From NCBI RefSeq assembly GCF_004027225.2, contig NC_044282.2, forward strand, positions 63,849,725 through 63,913,724: a DNA stretch of 64,000 bases, in the 5' to 3' direction. Below, piece by piece: positions 13,960 to 27,900 of this stretch. The notes below the pieces were generated by a model, which ran no database searches, was not told the origin of the DNA, and worked only from the letters and a program-made list of their open reading frames with translations. A program made the translations under genes and the position numbers. Positions within the stretch are counted from its first letter, which is position 1; the number at the start of each line of letters is the position of its first letter. Origin of the DNA: Strigops habroptila (lineage: Eukaryota > Chordata > Aves > Psittaciformes > Psittacidae).

Positions 13960-15660
13960 AAGATTTAGTGCCACTGGCCTATGAGGCAGCACAGATTCAA
14001 TGCTTAGAAATGGAAACATCCTTTCTGATTTGCAGTGAAGGGAAATGTTGTCAGAACCAGCTAAAGAGACAGCCACTGGGAAAACTCCAGGGTCACCATG
14101 TTACGAGTTTTTCAGGTTCATGGTAATAACTCACATGGCTCATTACATCCACAAAACAGTGCATTGGAGCACTGTTCATAAGTCTTTTGCCGACGATGGT
14201 ATCTAGGATGCAAAGTCTGGCAGGAATGACTTGGCAGGTCCTGTGGGTATTGGCAGGGCCTCTGCCATGAATAAATTAAGTAGTGGTATGTTCCGTGGTG
14301 CCTTATGAGACATCCTGCAAGAGAACACTGCTTCTGGGCTGCTTCCACAGGAAGCATGGGGCCATGTAACATACCTGTGTGCAATGCACCAGGTAACTGG
14401 AGATGGCTGCTGCTTTGTTTTCATTAAAGCAATGCATGGAAAAGCAAGCATGACTAGCAGTCTAACATACTTAGTCATACAGTGATGTTCCCAGATAAGA
14501 AACTGCTAGGCAGGTGCCTCAGTCAGATTTGTGCACGTGGGGTTCTGATTGAATATGGCAAAATGTAAATCTGGAGTTGGGGGCAGTTCTGCAAGCACTA
14601 AACAGCTTCCAGATGCTTGATAGGAAAAGTGGAATCATGCCAGTGGTAGAGTTTGTTTCTGCTGTGGGACCAACTTCAATGTTGTGGTATCTAAATAAGA
14701 GGAGACTTCATCTTGAACAGATCATTTTGTGTGGTTTTCTTTTAGACCTCTAACCTAGTAACTCCTGAATTCTGGAGGTCAGGAAAATAGGGTATTTCTA
14801 CTATTGTGCTGTATGTCTGGAGGGCTGTGTTAGCTTAATTTATCATTCATTAGTAGCTTAAATCTCATTTGAGTTACGGTTCTTTCAGCTACTGGTTGAT
14901 CCTGAAAGAGTATTGATTCTTAAATTGTGCATAAAGTTTTCTATTAACTCTTTTTGAAAGAGTTGGTACTTACTGAAATCTTGCTTAATAATGTGTCATA
15001 GGAAGAGTATGAAGCCGGAAAGTACTTAAATGTTCTTTATTTTTCTTGTGCCAGAAGTGTTAGGCCTTGCACATGCTCAGGAGTTTATCCTCTTGCAAGC
15101 AGTCAATAAGCACTCTGAAATCTGTGCTGTGCTGAGAATTGAAACAGGTATAATGTGTTGGAATTGGAGAGGAACTTAGTCATCTGCTGATATATGGAAT
15201 TCTGGGATTACATACTAGATCAGTGGTCTTGCTTGTGCATGTTGGCAAGCAGAACTGGCAGAAAACATCTTTGTTATTTTTTTACCCTTACAATAGTATA
15301 AGAAGGGTATCTAAAAGTGGCCTTTTTTGGTCCTCTTTGGAGCTTATTTTAAACAAGTTATTTTTTTCCAGATAGCAGGACCTTGATTTTTAATGGAAGT
15401 TATACTAAAAAGGGGTTTTGATGCTGAAAACCAGTTTTTTTGTGATTTGTTGAAACATAGAGAATGCTGAAGATCTGAAACGTAGCCTATACTCAAAGCT
15501 GATGAAAACAGGCAGGGAACTGCTGTTTATCTCATGGGCATTCCCAAGAATGTCTCTCTTGCTGCTGGGAATGAAGGCCCAGCTTCAGGCTTCACTTCAA
15601 AGAAATGTCTAGTGCCCTAAGCTCTGACTTACTAATGTGTTGTAACCTGTCAATTTGCAG

Positions 15661-15938
15661 GTAAGCATTATGAGGAAGAAGAGGAGGATGCCCTACCCGA
15701 CTCGGATGCCCTGCCAGACTCGGATGATGAGGTGGATTTGGATAAGCCGCGCCCCATACAGATTGTTCTTGCTCATGAAGATGACCATAACTTTGAATTA
15801 GATGAAGCAGCATTGGAAAAAATCTTGCTTCAGGAACACATCAAAGATCTTAACATAGTAGTTGTGTCTGTAGCAGGAGCTTTCCGCAAAGGAAAATCTT
15901 TTCTGCTGGACTTCATGCTTAGATACATGTATAACAGG
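15661..15938 (+). CDS. ATL2: ATL2 exon 2: acidic N-terminus and P-loop
   Basis: Acceptor TTTGCAG precedes it and donor GTGAGT follows. It starts with two bases of a split codon and ends in phase 0 (YMYNR). The acidic leader contains a tandem DALPDS duplication; the conserved part runs from [12 protein letters not shown] to the G1 motif GAFRKGKS and [12 protein letters not shown]. Confidence 0.93.
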
Positions 15939-18900
15939 GTGAGTAATTTGGATTCTCCCTGCAGGAGAAAAGTAGTTTGGTATTTTAGTCACTTACCTTT
16001 GTATTTGTTGACTTGAGCACAAATATAGCAAGTTAAATTTTTCTTACTTACTGGGGGGTGGGCAAGCCAGCTACTTTGTTCCTACTCTGTGAAGAAGTGT
16101 ATTTAAGTGACAGTTTTTCAAGGTAATTTTTCCTGCAGTTATTAAGGGAACTTATTTGTGTCCTGATGTAAGTGGGCATGAGAAGAACTTGAATGAGGGA
16201 GCATTGTCGCCTTCTAATTGAGCTCTGGGGAAGGGTTCATCTAAGTTGGTGGCTTGGAGGAATCTTGCTTTGACCCGATTCCTCCTTTGCTAGCTTACAT
16301 GCTGCAAAAAGAAAAGTTATCAGGTAGCTAGTGGAAGACTAAATCTGCTTAAATCTGAGGTATGGCAAAAGGGAGAAAGTCTCCTCTTTGCTGCTTGGAA
16401 TGTGTCTCTGAACATAATCCAGGAATTTTTTAAATCCTTTTAAGTCATTGGTTAGTGAGTGCCTGATCCAAAATTTAATTTCTTCTTTTAGCTTGTAGCT
16501 TTTGGCTGGTGTTGTCTTGTGTCTATTATGCTTCAAACTCCTGGATATGGAGAAGGTGGGGTAGGGCCTCCTGTGAACTTACACATCTGTCTGCCACAGG
16601 TCATGGTGTGTTTCCTTTAACCTGCATCATGAATATTGACAGTTCAGTGTTTTGTTGCTTTTTGAAGCTCTTAAAAAAAAAAATCCCCAGAATTTATTCT
16701 TGTTTTGATCACTGTTCTTTGGAGTTGGAATTCATGGTAGCAGAAACTAACCCTGACTGCATCTATTTTACCTTTGCGCTAGCTGGCTTGAGGAGAATTC
16801 AAGATGAACCCTGCAGTTAGAGGAAATATGGGAATATTGCAAAGAAGCTGCTGGTAGTTAGCAAGTGAAGACTTCCTTTCTCTCACTCCCAGTAGTGCCT
16901 GCTATTGAATTCCTCTCACTAATTTGCCAAGAGCTCTCTAAGAAAGACACTGAGGATATGGTAGGAGGAATACAGAGTAGCAAGATGTTGCTCCCCATTT
17001 CTTAAGACTCTAACCTAGGGAGGATTAAATGTTTCATTGCTATCGCTGTTCAGTGCGTGGCCTTTTGTGTGTGTGTGTGTATGTGAACCCTCACTGGTGC
17101 CCTGTTCGTATTAAAACAGAAAAAACACCAAAACCCAAAACCCCACAAATGAACAACAAAATTGACCTCCCAAGAAGTATAGCAATTTGAGCTAGATGGT
17201 GGCTGGGTAGATGTAGTGCTAGTTCCTTGCAAAAATAGAAGGGGTGGGATTTAAGTAAATACTGTAACTTTCAGATTGTGAAATAAAACGAAAGTTCATA
17301 AAGCAAAATGGATTGGAACACTGTTTCAGCCTTGTACGATAACATGTCTGTCTGTTCCCTTTATTGTGCAGTCGCTTTTTTCAGTTTTCTATAGGTGTCC
17401 TTCAAAATGCCATGTTTCACTTAAACTGAAGATAAAGGCAGACTTAGTCATCTACTGTAACAACTGTCTCTTACCAAAAGCAGAGAGGTCTTGCTCTCCA
17501 TGTGCTGCTGCTGGCTAGGCATTTGCATTCTGAAGCTGTAATGCTTGCAGGTCTTTAGCTGAGCTGATCCAACTTAATGGTGCATTAGAAGACACTGCAC
17601 TTTGCTGAATTGTTCTCCTGCCAGCTCAGTGGCAGGAAACTGGCTTAGGGAAAGAGTTTGAAAAACATCAGAGCTGCTGCAAACTGGGAGTTGGGGATGA
17701 GAGAAGATAAGTGCAACTCCTCTTTTGAGCACTGCTGCATTGTAGCAAGTCAAATGGTATCCTCTCTGTTTATGGAAATTTCAGTACAGGAGGGGAGGCC
17801 TTGGTATAGTTTTATAGTACTCTAGTCTGACCACTCCGTCTTCAGACAGGCTTAATTACAGGTGTGTATTTTCTGTGAACTAAATATTAGATCCTGCACA
17901 AAATACTCAAGCAGCTGCATTCAGTTTGCACATTAATCAGGCAATTTTGGAATACCCCTGTGGATATTAAGACACGTGATAAAAAACTTGCCAAGATACT
18001 TCCTAATCCCATTTTCTTATCTTAAACCAAAAATCTCACTTGTGCTAACTGAAGTTACAGGTAGGATTTTGGCACATCTGACATTGGTCGCTAACTTCAG
18101 GGAGGTGGGTATCTCATTTCAAGCACTGATACTTAGTGATACGATTTCTCATTTGAAAGGGAACAGAATGATCTGCCACAAACCAGCAGCAGCGTGTACT
18201 CAGCAAGCTGCTGCGAGGATCCTGTGATCTTTGTTGCAGTTTAAGCCTTATTAAGAGTTGGGTGCAGTAACACAAGTAAATTTAGATTTAAAGCTTTTTT
18301 ACCGGGATATGACCTTCTTAGCGTGTACTAATCGGCAAGGTGCAGTGAGTGCTAATGGCACTGTGCAAATAAAGCTGCATTGGTCCTTTTCTTAGTGTGG
18401 AATAAATTTAGATAGGTTATCTTTTAGGTGACTGATACAAAATTGTAGTGCAACTTCTGGCTTGATTTCTTGTAAGAGCAAAGTCTTTTTTTTCCTCCTC
18501 CCATTTCTTCACTATCTCTCCAGCCAACTTGATGGATGGAGACTGTTAAAATAGTGAGTTTTAACTAAGGAAAGATGGAGGTAACATGCTGATGCAGAGA
18601 TCAGTCAAGACAGGCTTAAGTGCATCGGCCGTCCACAAGATGAAGCAGCTTCAGCTAAAGTTGTGCCTGTTAAGACACCAAACTCTCCTGTGACGAATCA
18701 CATCTGAAATCAAATGTGGTCATACCTAGTGCTTATTGAGGGACTTCTCAAAACATTTGTGGGGTTTTGGTCTGAACTGTTAGAAATAAGGATAATTTCA
18801 TAGAACGGTTTGGGTTGGAAGGGACCTTAACACTCATGTAGTTCAAATGCCCTTGCCACAGGCAGGGACACCTTCCACTAGAGCAGGTTGCTCCAAGCCC

Positions 18901-21900
18901 CGTCCAACCTGGCCTTGAACACTGCCAGGGATGGGGCAGCCGCAGCTTCTCTGGGGAACCTGTGCCAGCACCTCACCACCCTTATAGTAAAGACTTTTTC
19001 CCTAATATCTAATCTAAATCTCCCCTCTGTCAGCTTAAAGCCATTTCCACTTGTCCTGTCATTACACGCCCTTGTAAAAAGTCCCTCTACTCATTTCGTG
19101 TAGGCCCCCTTTAGGCACTGGAAGCTTATGTTGAGGCCCCAGAGCTCGGCACAGTACTGCAGGTGGGGTCTCATGAGAGCAGAGCAGACAGGAAGAATCC
19201 CTTCCCTTAACCTGCAGGTCACGCTGCTGGAGATGCAGCCCAGGACATGGTTTCTTTGCTGGAAATGCCCATTGCTGGCTAATGTTGAGCTGCTTGTCAG
19301 CCAGCACCCCCAAGTCCTTCTCAGGGCTGTTCTCAGTCCGTTTTCTGTCCAGCCTGTATTTTGCTTGGGATTGCCCTGACCCAGGTGTAAGACCTTGCAC
19401 TTGGCCCTGTTGAACTTCATGAAGTTTGCACTGGCCCACCTCTGAAGCTTGTCCTGGTCCCTCTGGATGGCATCCCTTCCCTCCAGGGTATTGACTGCAC
19501 CACACAGCTTGGTGTCATCGCAAACTTGCTGAGGGTGCTTGACCCACTGTCCATGTTGCCAGCAAAGTTGTTGAACAGGATTGGTCCCAGCAGCAGCCCC
19601 TGAGGAACACCACTCACTGGTCCCCACTTGGACATTGAACTGTTGACCACTACTCTCTTGAGTGTGACCATCCAACCAATTCCTTATCTGCTGAATGGTC
19701 CATATATCAAATCCCTGTCTCTCCAGTTTAGAGACACGGATGTCATGTGGGACAGCATCAGATGCCTTGCACAAATCCAGGTAGATGACTCCATTTGCTC
19801 TTCCCTTATCCACCAATGCTGTAACTCTGTTACACCAGATTTGTCAGGCACAATTTGCCTTCAGTGAAGTCATGTTGGCTGTTACCAATCTCTCCCTTAT
19901 TGTCCATGTGCCTTAGCACAGTTTCCAGGAGGATCTGCTCCATGATCTTAGCAGGCACTGAACTGAGATTTCCCAAACTTCCTTTTCTCCCTTTTTAAAA
20001 AGAGGGGGGTTACATGTCCCTTTTTCCAGTCTGTGGGAATCTCACTGGACTGCCATGGCTTCTCAAATACAATGGGTAGTAGCTTAGCCACTTCATCCAC
20101 CACTTCCGTCAGGACCTGTTGGTGCATCTCATCAGGTCCTGTGGTCTTGTGTACTTTCAGGTTCCTTAGATGGTGTCCAACCTGATCATCTTCTACAACA
20201 GGCAGTTCTTCATTCTTCCAGTTCCCTGCCTTTGCCTTCTGTGATGTGGGCAGTGTGGCTGGAGCACTTGCAGGTGAAGTCTGAGGCAAAGAAAGCCATT
20301 GAGTACTTCAGCCTTCTCCATGTCGTGGGTAACCAGATCTCCTGTTTCCTTCCAGAGGGGCCTCACATTTTTTCTTGTCTTTCTTTTATCCCCAACGTAG
20401 TTATAGAAGTTTTTGTTGTTGCCCTTGATGTCCCTGGCCAGATTTAATTCTGTCAGAGCTTTAGCTTTCCTAACCTGATCCCTGACTGCTTGGACAATTT
20501 CTCTGTATTCCTCCCAGGCTACCTGTCCTTGTTTACATCCTCTGTAGGTCTCCTTTTTGTGTTGGACTTTGTCCAGGAGTTCCTTGTTCACCCACACAGG
20601 CATCCTGGTGTTTTTGCTTGACTTCCTTTTTGTCAGGTTGCATTGCTCCTGAGCTTGGAGAAGGTGATCCTTGAATATTGACGAGCTTTCTTGGGCCCCT
20701 CCTCCCTCCAGGGCTTTATCCCATGGTACTCTGCCAGGCAGATCCCTCAAGAGGCCAAAGTCTGCTCTCCTGAAGTCCAGGGTAGCATGTTTGCTGTGTG
20801 CTCTCTCCTCAGTGCCCTAAGAATCTTGAACTCCACCATTTCATGGTTGCTGCAGCCAAGGCTTCTGTCCAGCTTCACATTCCTGGTCAGCCCTTCCTTG
20901 TTGGTGAGGACAGGGTCCAGCATAGCACCTCTTCTCGCTGGTTCCTCTACTGTTTGGAGGAAGAATTTCCAGGAACTTCCTGGATTGCGTGTGCCCTGCT
21001 GTGTTGTCCCTCTAACTGGTGTTGGAGTGGTTGAAGTTCCCCATGGGGATCAGGGCTTGTGAGTGTGAGGCTGCTTCTATCTGACTGTAGAGAGCCTCAT
21101 CCTTTTGGTCTTCCTGGTCAGGTGGCCTGTAGCAGACCTCCACTATAATGTCACCTGTCCCTGCTGCCTTTTTAATCCTGATCTGTAAGCTCTTGGTCGG
21201 CTCCTTATCCATCCGCAGGCAGAGCTCTGTGCACTGATCATTGACATAGAGGGTGACCCCCCCCCCCCCGGTCTCCTCTGCCTTTCCTTCCTGAAGAGCC
21301 TGTATCCTTCCATTCCAATACTTCCAATACGTAGCCGGAGGAGTCATCCCACCATGTCTCTCTGATGCAAATAAGATGATAGCCCTGCAGGTGTGTGCGC
21401 ATCTCTAACTCCTCTTGTTTATTCCCCATGCTATGTGCATTTGCATAGAGGCATTTCGGCTGGGGCCCTGCTGAAGCTGACTTACTGGCTGGAGTTGCTG
21501 GAATTCTTTTTTGCTGCTCTTCAGATGCTTTCCTGTCCTCTCCAGGTTCTGGTCATCTCTTGCTGGCACTGGTGTCAGACTGGTAAGAGAGGGCTGGATT
21601 GAGGTTCCCCTCCTCCAGCAACTTTAGTTTAAAGCCTTCACCAGCTTGGCAAGCCTGTGACTGAAGATGCTCTTCCCCTTCTCTGACATATGGACCCCAT
21701 CAGCTCCCAGTGGACAAGGTTTCTCAAAGTGAGTCCCATGGTCTAAGTAGCTGAACCCCTGCCTGTGACACCAGTCCCATAACCATTTGTTGATTCATCA
21801 GATTTGACTGGTGCTTTCACACTGCTTCCCTTGGGGAAGGGGTTTTGGACCAAACTGGGGAAAAGTATTCTTGTATAAATGCTTAACGGAGCATATTGTT

Positions 21901-24900
21901 AAATATAACAGATTCTTTTGCAAAAGTGAAAAGCTACAGTCCACTGACATATACCTGGGAAGTCTGATTCAGAATTACAAAACTGTATCCTGGAGTGTAC
22001 CGAAGCCCAAAGCAGGCCTGGAGCTTTGATTTCTTGAGTGGTCAGTGGATGCATAAGCATCTTCCGGGATGTAAAACTCTAGGGGAAAGCTGTTCAGGTT
22101 TTGCTTAGTCTCTCTGGTAGAGGTGTATGTGCATGACAAAGCAAACAAACATAGAAAACCTGCCACTCCAAACAAACAAAACCCCAAACCACCTCCCTGT
22201 AAAGAGCTGTGATTCACTTGGGTACCTGTGTTCATCTTCCGAATTTCTGTCTGCTCATCTCATTTACTTTGCTGTGTCCGATTGAAATTGCAGAGCTGAA
22301 TGGTGTGCACTTAGCTTTGGGAGAATGCTAAGTGCTGCATGATTGCCTTTCCCTCTTGGGATGGTTTGCCTTTCATGCTGCTAGGAACATGTGCAGGTTT
22401 TCCCCATCCCCATTTAGAAATAAGCAGTTTCACTTGTAAATATTTCTATTCTGTACAGCCCCCGGGTGCTCATGCTGTGTCCTGAGATGTGAAGGGATGT
22501 GTCTTGAGCTGTTCTCTGAAGACTGCCAGTGCAGAGTCAGCAAGGTAGAGACCATAGTCTAATGAATTGAGAAGTCTCCCCTTTGACCTTCTCAAGGAGC
22601 ACACTTTCCTGGCTGGTAATCTTCTCTGGGCAGTCAGAGACTAATTAATTAAGTGTCTTTCTGTTCTGCCAGCAAACTGTGTTCTCACCTCTGAAAGAAA
22701 GGTTTTTCTCTTAGCCCCCTCATCAGTTAAACCATTGTCTGCCTGTTGTAGAATTTCAGTGTATATAAACCTATTGCAGTGAAACTTCCTGAGGGTGCCT
22801 GTTCACACTCCTCACTTGCCCAGTACATAAACTATGTATCTGGGTTAAATGTGCTCATGAAGTGGCTGGATTCTTCTGCATGAGCCACTGCTCCGTGTGC
22901 TACCTGTCCTTGAGGACTGAAGACCTTGTTACAGTCAGAAATGTTAGCTGCAAACTGTACTTGACTCTCTGGTAGCCTTTCTCAAACTGGGCAACATGCC
23001 AATATGTTTTTAATATGGATGGATTGATTGTCATGTATCAAACTCTCAGTTTGACCTTTTCTCTTGAAGCTGAATCAGCTTAGGGAAAAGTATTTTGTAA
23101 CTGTGACAGTTATGGATTTTGGATCTTCTGGTCCTTGCCCGTTCTCTTTGGCTTCTGCAAGCTGGTATTGGGAGTCGTGCTGGCCTGTGTCAGCGCAGGG
23201 GCTTAGGTATTTAGCTGGTTTCAGCAGTTGATCTGTTTGTGAGTGGGAAGAGATCTTGACTTGGTTAAGTCAAAATCATATTTCTTTTTGTTTCTCATGG
23301 AGCTTTAGCTGTTCCTGGAGTTAAAATACAGCCATTTACAGCTGTGCTTGAGTTGAGTTCTCTCAACTGTGAGAGAAGAGCATGAGAGTGAAGTGAATCA
23401 GTGGACAAAGTTGAGCTGTTCTCATTAGCTGTGAGTGCTTGGGACTTGAAGGCTGCGCACATACACTCTTCAGTGGCTGAAGAATTGTGCAGCCATTGGC
23501 ATACAGTAGACCTGAATGACATTTCTTTGTGGCTGAACCTTGAAACACAGCAGAGTGGCATTGTGTTTTAATATTTTGTGTAGTGTTGCCAGTCTGCTCT
23601 GAAGAAAACAAGAGAACAATGTGGAAGTCTGCTAAAACATATAATGTTAAAAAAACCCTTCTCATCTTTGGTTTTAAATAAGTTTCTCCTCTTGTTTTGT
23701 AGACTTCTCCTTGCTGGATAGGTGGAAACACTGAGCCATTGACTGGGTTTACATGGAGAGGTGGATGTGAACGGGAAACCACTGGCATACAGATTTGGAG
23801 TGAAGTATTTGTAATTGATAAGCCCAATGGAACAAAGGTAAGTGCTTGACTTAAATAGGTGTATGTAAGGATTTTTGCCTCTGTGTGTATACCATGGGTT
23901 TCATGGGGGCAGTTCAAACATCAGCTGCTTTCTTTTGCCTTCAGTAGCTGAATAACATATTTGGAAACCTTGTATCAGTATGAACTTTCCTGCTGGGTTG
24001 TAAGATTCAAGCTCCAACAATGGTCCCATTCTGAGAGTACTTTGTTTTGGCAAAGTGTACTGTGTCCAGGCTGATGGGTGGGTTATCCTGTGGATGTTGT
24101 AAAACTCTAATGATAAATCCCACATATAGACGAATGCTGTGATAAGAACAGCTCTCTAACAAACACTGGTTTTTGAGAGGTGAGAATGTGTTCTAGCTTG
24201 TAGCTGTGTTCTAGTGAACTGTAATGCGTAGCTGTAAGTACTGGAAACAGCTTTGATGTCTGCAAGCTGGTCCTTCCATATAGTTTAACAGTAGTCTGTA
24301 AAAAAGGACTAAGTCTAACAGTGGGTTAAAAGGCACTGACTCTGTAATCAGAGCTGGTGTGTCTTTTTTAACTCTTTAGGTCAGTTTAACTTCAAAGTTT
24401 GGTTGTAGGTGTTTGTCTTCATGCTGAAACAAAGTGTTAATGTTGTTAATAAATATTTACTCCACAATAGTGGTGGTGTATCTTGAGCTCTTCTTGTTGT
24501 CTTGAACTATAAGCTCTTGGTTATTTAACTTTCATATCATTTATGTTTGCAAAGGAATCATCTGATGGCCAATTAATATAGGACACTGATCTTAAATAGA
24601 TAGTGGCTTAAGGGCATGCAGGAAGTTTTATCAAGTTTCACAGCTAAACAAACAGTTCTCTAGCTAAAAAACAGTCGCGAGGATCTGTTTGTGCTCTGGG
24701 AACAAATTACTTGCTCTTGCTTATCAGTCATCTCTAACTGAAAGAGAAGGCAATTGTAGTAGATCCCAAAGGTGGGAATTGGACAGATTAACTTTTATCG
24801 TTAAGATCACATGGTTCCTTGTAATTCCAACAGACATTATCAATTATCTTGTTTTCTTCTGAAAATGATTAAAGATAGTTATTTTTAAAAGCAACCATCT

Positions 24901-27900
24901 CATTCTTAGCTTTAATGAACTGTGCTGGATTGTCAGCTGAGGCTGAAGTTTTTCCAGTGAATAAGAGCTGTCTGTTGCTCTGCACTATACCTACTCTGGG
25001 CTGAGGGAGCCTGTTTCTGTGGGAGAGGGTGACCAGTGCAGCAAGGCCAAAGACTTAAGGCTGATGACAGGGCGCACTAGTTGTTGCTTACTCAGCTGTA
25101 GGTGTATATAGAAAGTGGTAGGGAACTGACTAAGGTTTAATAAGTAGGTGTAGGGGCAGAGACTTGCTCTACTTGAAATAGAATTTATTCCAATGGCCTG
25201 GTATTTGAAAGTGTTAACAGTTTGGTTAACTATTGCTGCTGTTTAAAACTCTCTAGGTTGCTGTACTGCTTATGGATACCCAAGGTGCCTTTGATAGCCA
25301 ATCCACTATCAAAGACTGTGCAACGGTTTTTGCTCTGAGCACCATGACGAGTTCTGTCCAGGTGAGAATACCTGTGCTGGCAAATAATGGCAGCTATAGG
25401 AACCCTCTGTCCTGAACATGCAAAGAATATATCTCTCTAGCCATGCTTTCAGAGTTCACCTGCATATCTTCCTCCAACTATCATTTAAGCTTTCCTACGT
25501 AATGTCTTATTTTCAGTGTCATATACTAGATCAAGTTTCTCTGTGGAATCAAGGTTATCCAAGGCCAAGATGAGCTAAATTGCTGACTGAACTAGGAAAT
25601 CCCCCCGAAAGATGTCAAAGTAGGAACTGCTTCTGTACAGATGTGTTACAGAATCTTTTTAAGACCTTAGATACAGTTTGGGGTGAAAAATTATGCTGTC
25701 ATCAGCTAAACTTACAATTGCTCATACTGTTAAACTTCTGACAAACCTCTTGTGCTGTGCCCAGAACTACTTTTAAGCTTGTGCCTTAAATGTGCCAAAA
25801 GCGAGCAGGTTTTTAAGGGGTGCCAAATGTCTGTCTTCATATATGCTACAACATGAAAATAACAGGAATATGTAGAACACTACTTCTGCCCTGTGGGGTT
25901 GGTTTTGATGTTTTTTGTTTGTTTTGCTTTTTTCTTGTTCTGTTCCTGTGTTTAGGATAAGATGTGGGTTATTGATACATCTTTGAGTTTACTGCTGTAT
26001 AGTATTTGTGCTATTGAAACAGTCATGAGCTCCCCACATAAAATTAGATTTTCCTGGGAAGATTTGAAAGCAAAAAAATACCCCTGGAGCACTGACTACC
26101 CAGTCATTTCTATGTCAGAGCTGCAGCTGCTGGATCGCTGAATCTTAGAGCATTTGGATTTGAGAGTGGCAAAGAGACGTGCCCTTCTCAGTCCTCCTGT
26201 TTCACACCTATGTGGTGATTTGAAGCACTCAGAAGTCCTCTGTTGATCCCTTTATGGCTTGCTTCCTTGGAAAGAAGCCGTTGTAAGAAGGATTAGGGTA
26301 GTCAGCAGTGTTTTTGTTCCTTGTGCTTTGTGTAAGGAAGTGATTTTAGTTTGAGATGTGTTCTATGACACCTTTCTAGTTGCTTACTTCTGGGTAGTTA
26401 GGCTTTTTCTGGAGGGGGTAGAAATAATCAAGATATCTAAAAGAGACTACGTGAATGTAGGATAACATTTTCATGTTACACTGTAGTTCTTTTACTGTCT
26501 CTTACAGGTGTACAACTTGTCCCAGAATATTCAGGAAGATGACCTTCAACATTTGCAGGTAAGAATATGCTGAATTTATATTAAGCTGCTTCTGAACTGA
26601 TAGCCTTGACACTGTTCTTGAAGTTGCTACTCATGTAACTGTGATTTGGGATCTGCCTGCTGCTTCATATAAAACACTGAAGCTGACCTGATGCTAAAAC
26701 TAGTACTGCCTATAATAACATTATTTGCATCAACTCCATGATGCTGTGATGCCTCTGCTGTGCCAACAGCACAGGCTTCTAATCCGGCTAAATCTTATCT
26801 TTCTAAAGTCTATTTGCAAGTTCTGAAATTCCTAAAAGAATAAGAAAGGAAAATTATTTACGAAGTACTTAATGAGAAAATTCCAATGTTTCTCCTTTTT
26901 CCCTAAAATAGGAAAATTGGTGGTATTTCATAATTTGTTTCTAAAGAAACATGGGAGTTTGGGTCAGGGCAGAAAGAGTATCTTCTATTCAAAAGCCTTC
27001 TCTAGTTTTTCAACTGAGAAACTTCTACAGTTTTATTTCTGCTTAGAAACAAAACCAGGAAAGAGTTGCCCTCTCTCTAATGTGGGGTTTCATCGTCTAA
27101 TGGATCATTGTGGTCAAAGGCCACTAAATTCTGGCTTCATGTGAAAGGTGCAAGAACTTTATCTCCTTAAGTTAAAACCTGTAGCTTTAAAGGCTAGCTT
27201 GTATATTAACAAATGCCTGCCTGTGCTCAGGCCATGACCTTGTCACAGCTTAAAACTGTTTTACGTGTCTTCTGATTGAAAGGACTTGTGTCTTGGTCAG
27301 TGCTGCAAAAGACTGGCTGCCAGTACTGGAAGTAGAAGAGCACTAACTAAACATAGCCTTGTGATGCTGTTCTCACTTAACAGAGTTGTATCACTGGGCC
27401 AATGCTTCCCCCACCCCTCAAAAAAGCTCAACCAAGCACTGAAGAAAAAAAAAAGAAAAGCTGTAGCTAATTATTTGAAAACCTCATGGGTTTGGTTCTT
27501 TGACAGCCTCAGTGCAATCTGAATAGAGCTATCCCTTTCCATTAGATTGGAGGTTGTGGTCTGGGGGAAGGTAGGGAAGAGAAGGATGATAAATATAAAC
27601 AGTGTAGGGAAAACCATGGATTTAAAGTTGAGGCAAGGCATCACGGGCTGGGTGAAGGAAATCCTCAATTTCTGTTATGATAGGATTTTCTGTTACTCTA
27701 AAGTACTGTTATTCTCTGGCTGCCTTTTCCTTCACTGGGAAGTGAATGGGGTAGGGAGTTAGGCTCAAAGGAGCCAGTCTCATGTGGGCGCTTGGCAACT
27801 TCAGAGCATCTTTTGCTCAGGGTGACAAGGGCTTGAAAGTTACTTTGTGTTAAATTAGTCTTCTGCGTTCTCAGATGCTCTTGTGGTCAGCACAGGGAAC

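Larger units (their letters stand above)
1..15660 (+). other. ATL2: ATL2 intron 1 (3' portion), no exon seen
   Basis: This 15.7 kb stretch ends in a clean acceptor (CAATTTGCAG) directly before the first recognisable ATL2 coding exon. I found no open frame here with a protein-family match, no CpG island and no CR1 copy. The first atlastin-2 coding exon in other vertebrates encodes about 40 low-complexity residues and sits in a CpG-rich promoter; nothing like that is visible, so it is inferred to lie before position 1. Contents are AT-moderate intronic sequence with a few simple repeats, listed separately. Confidence 0.6.

Noticed and set aside
19628-21062. Plus-strand open frames inside the CR1 copy
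   Set aside because: These are shadows of the minus-strand CR1 coding sequence.
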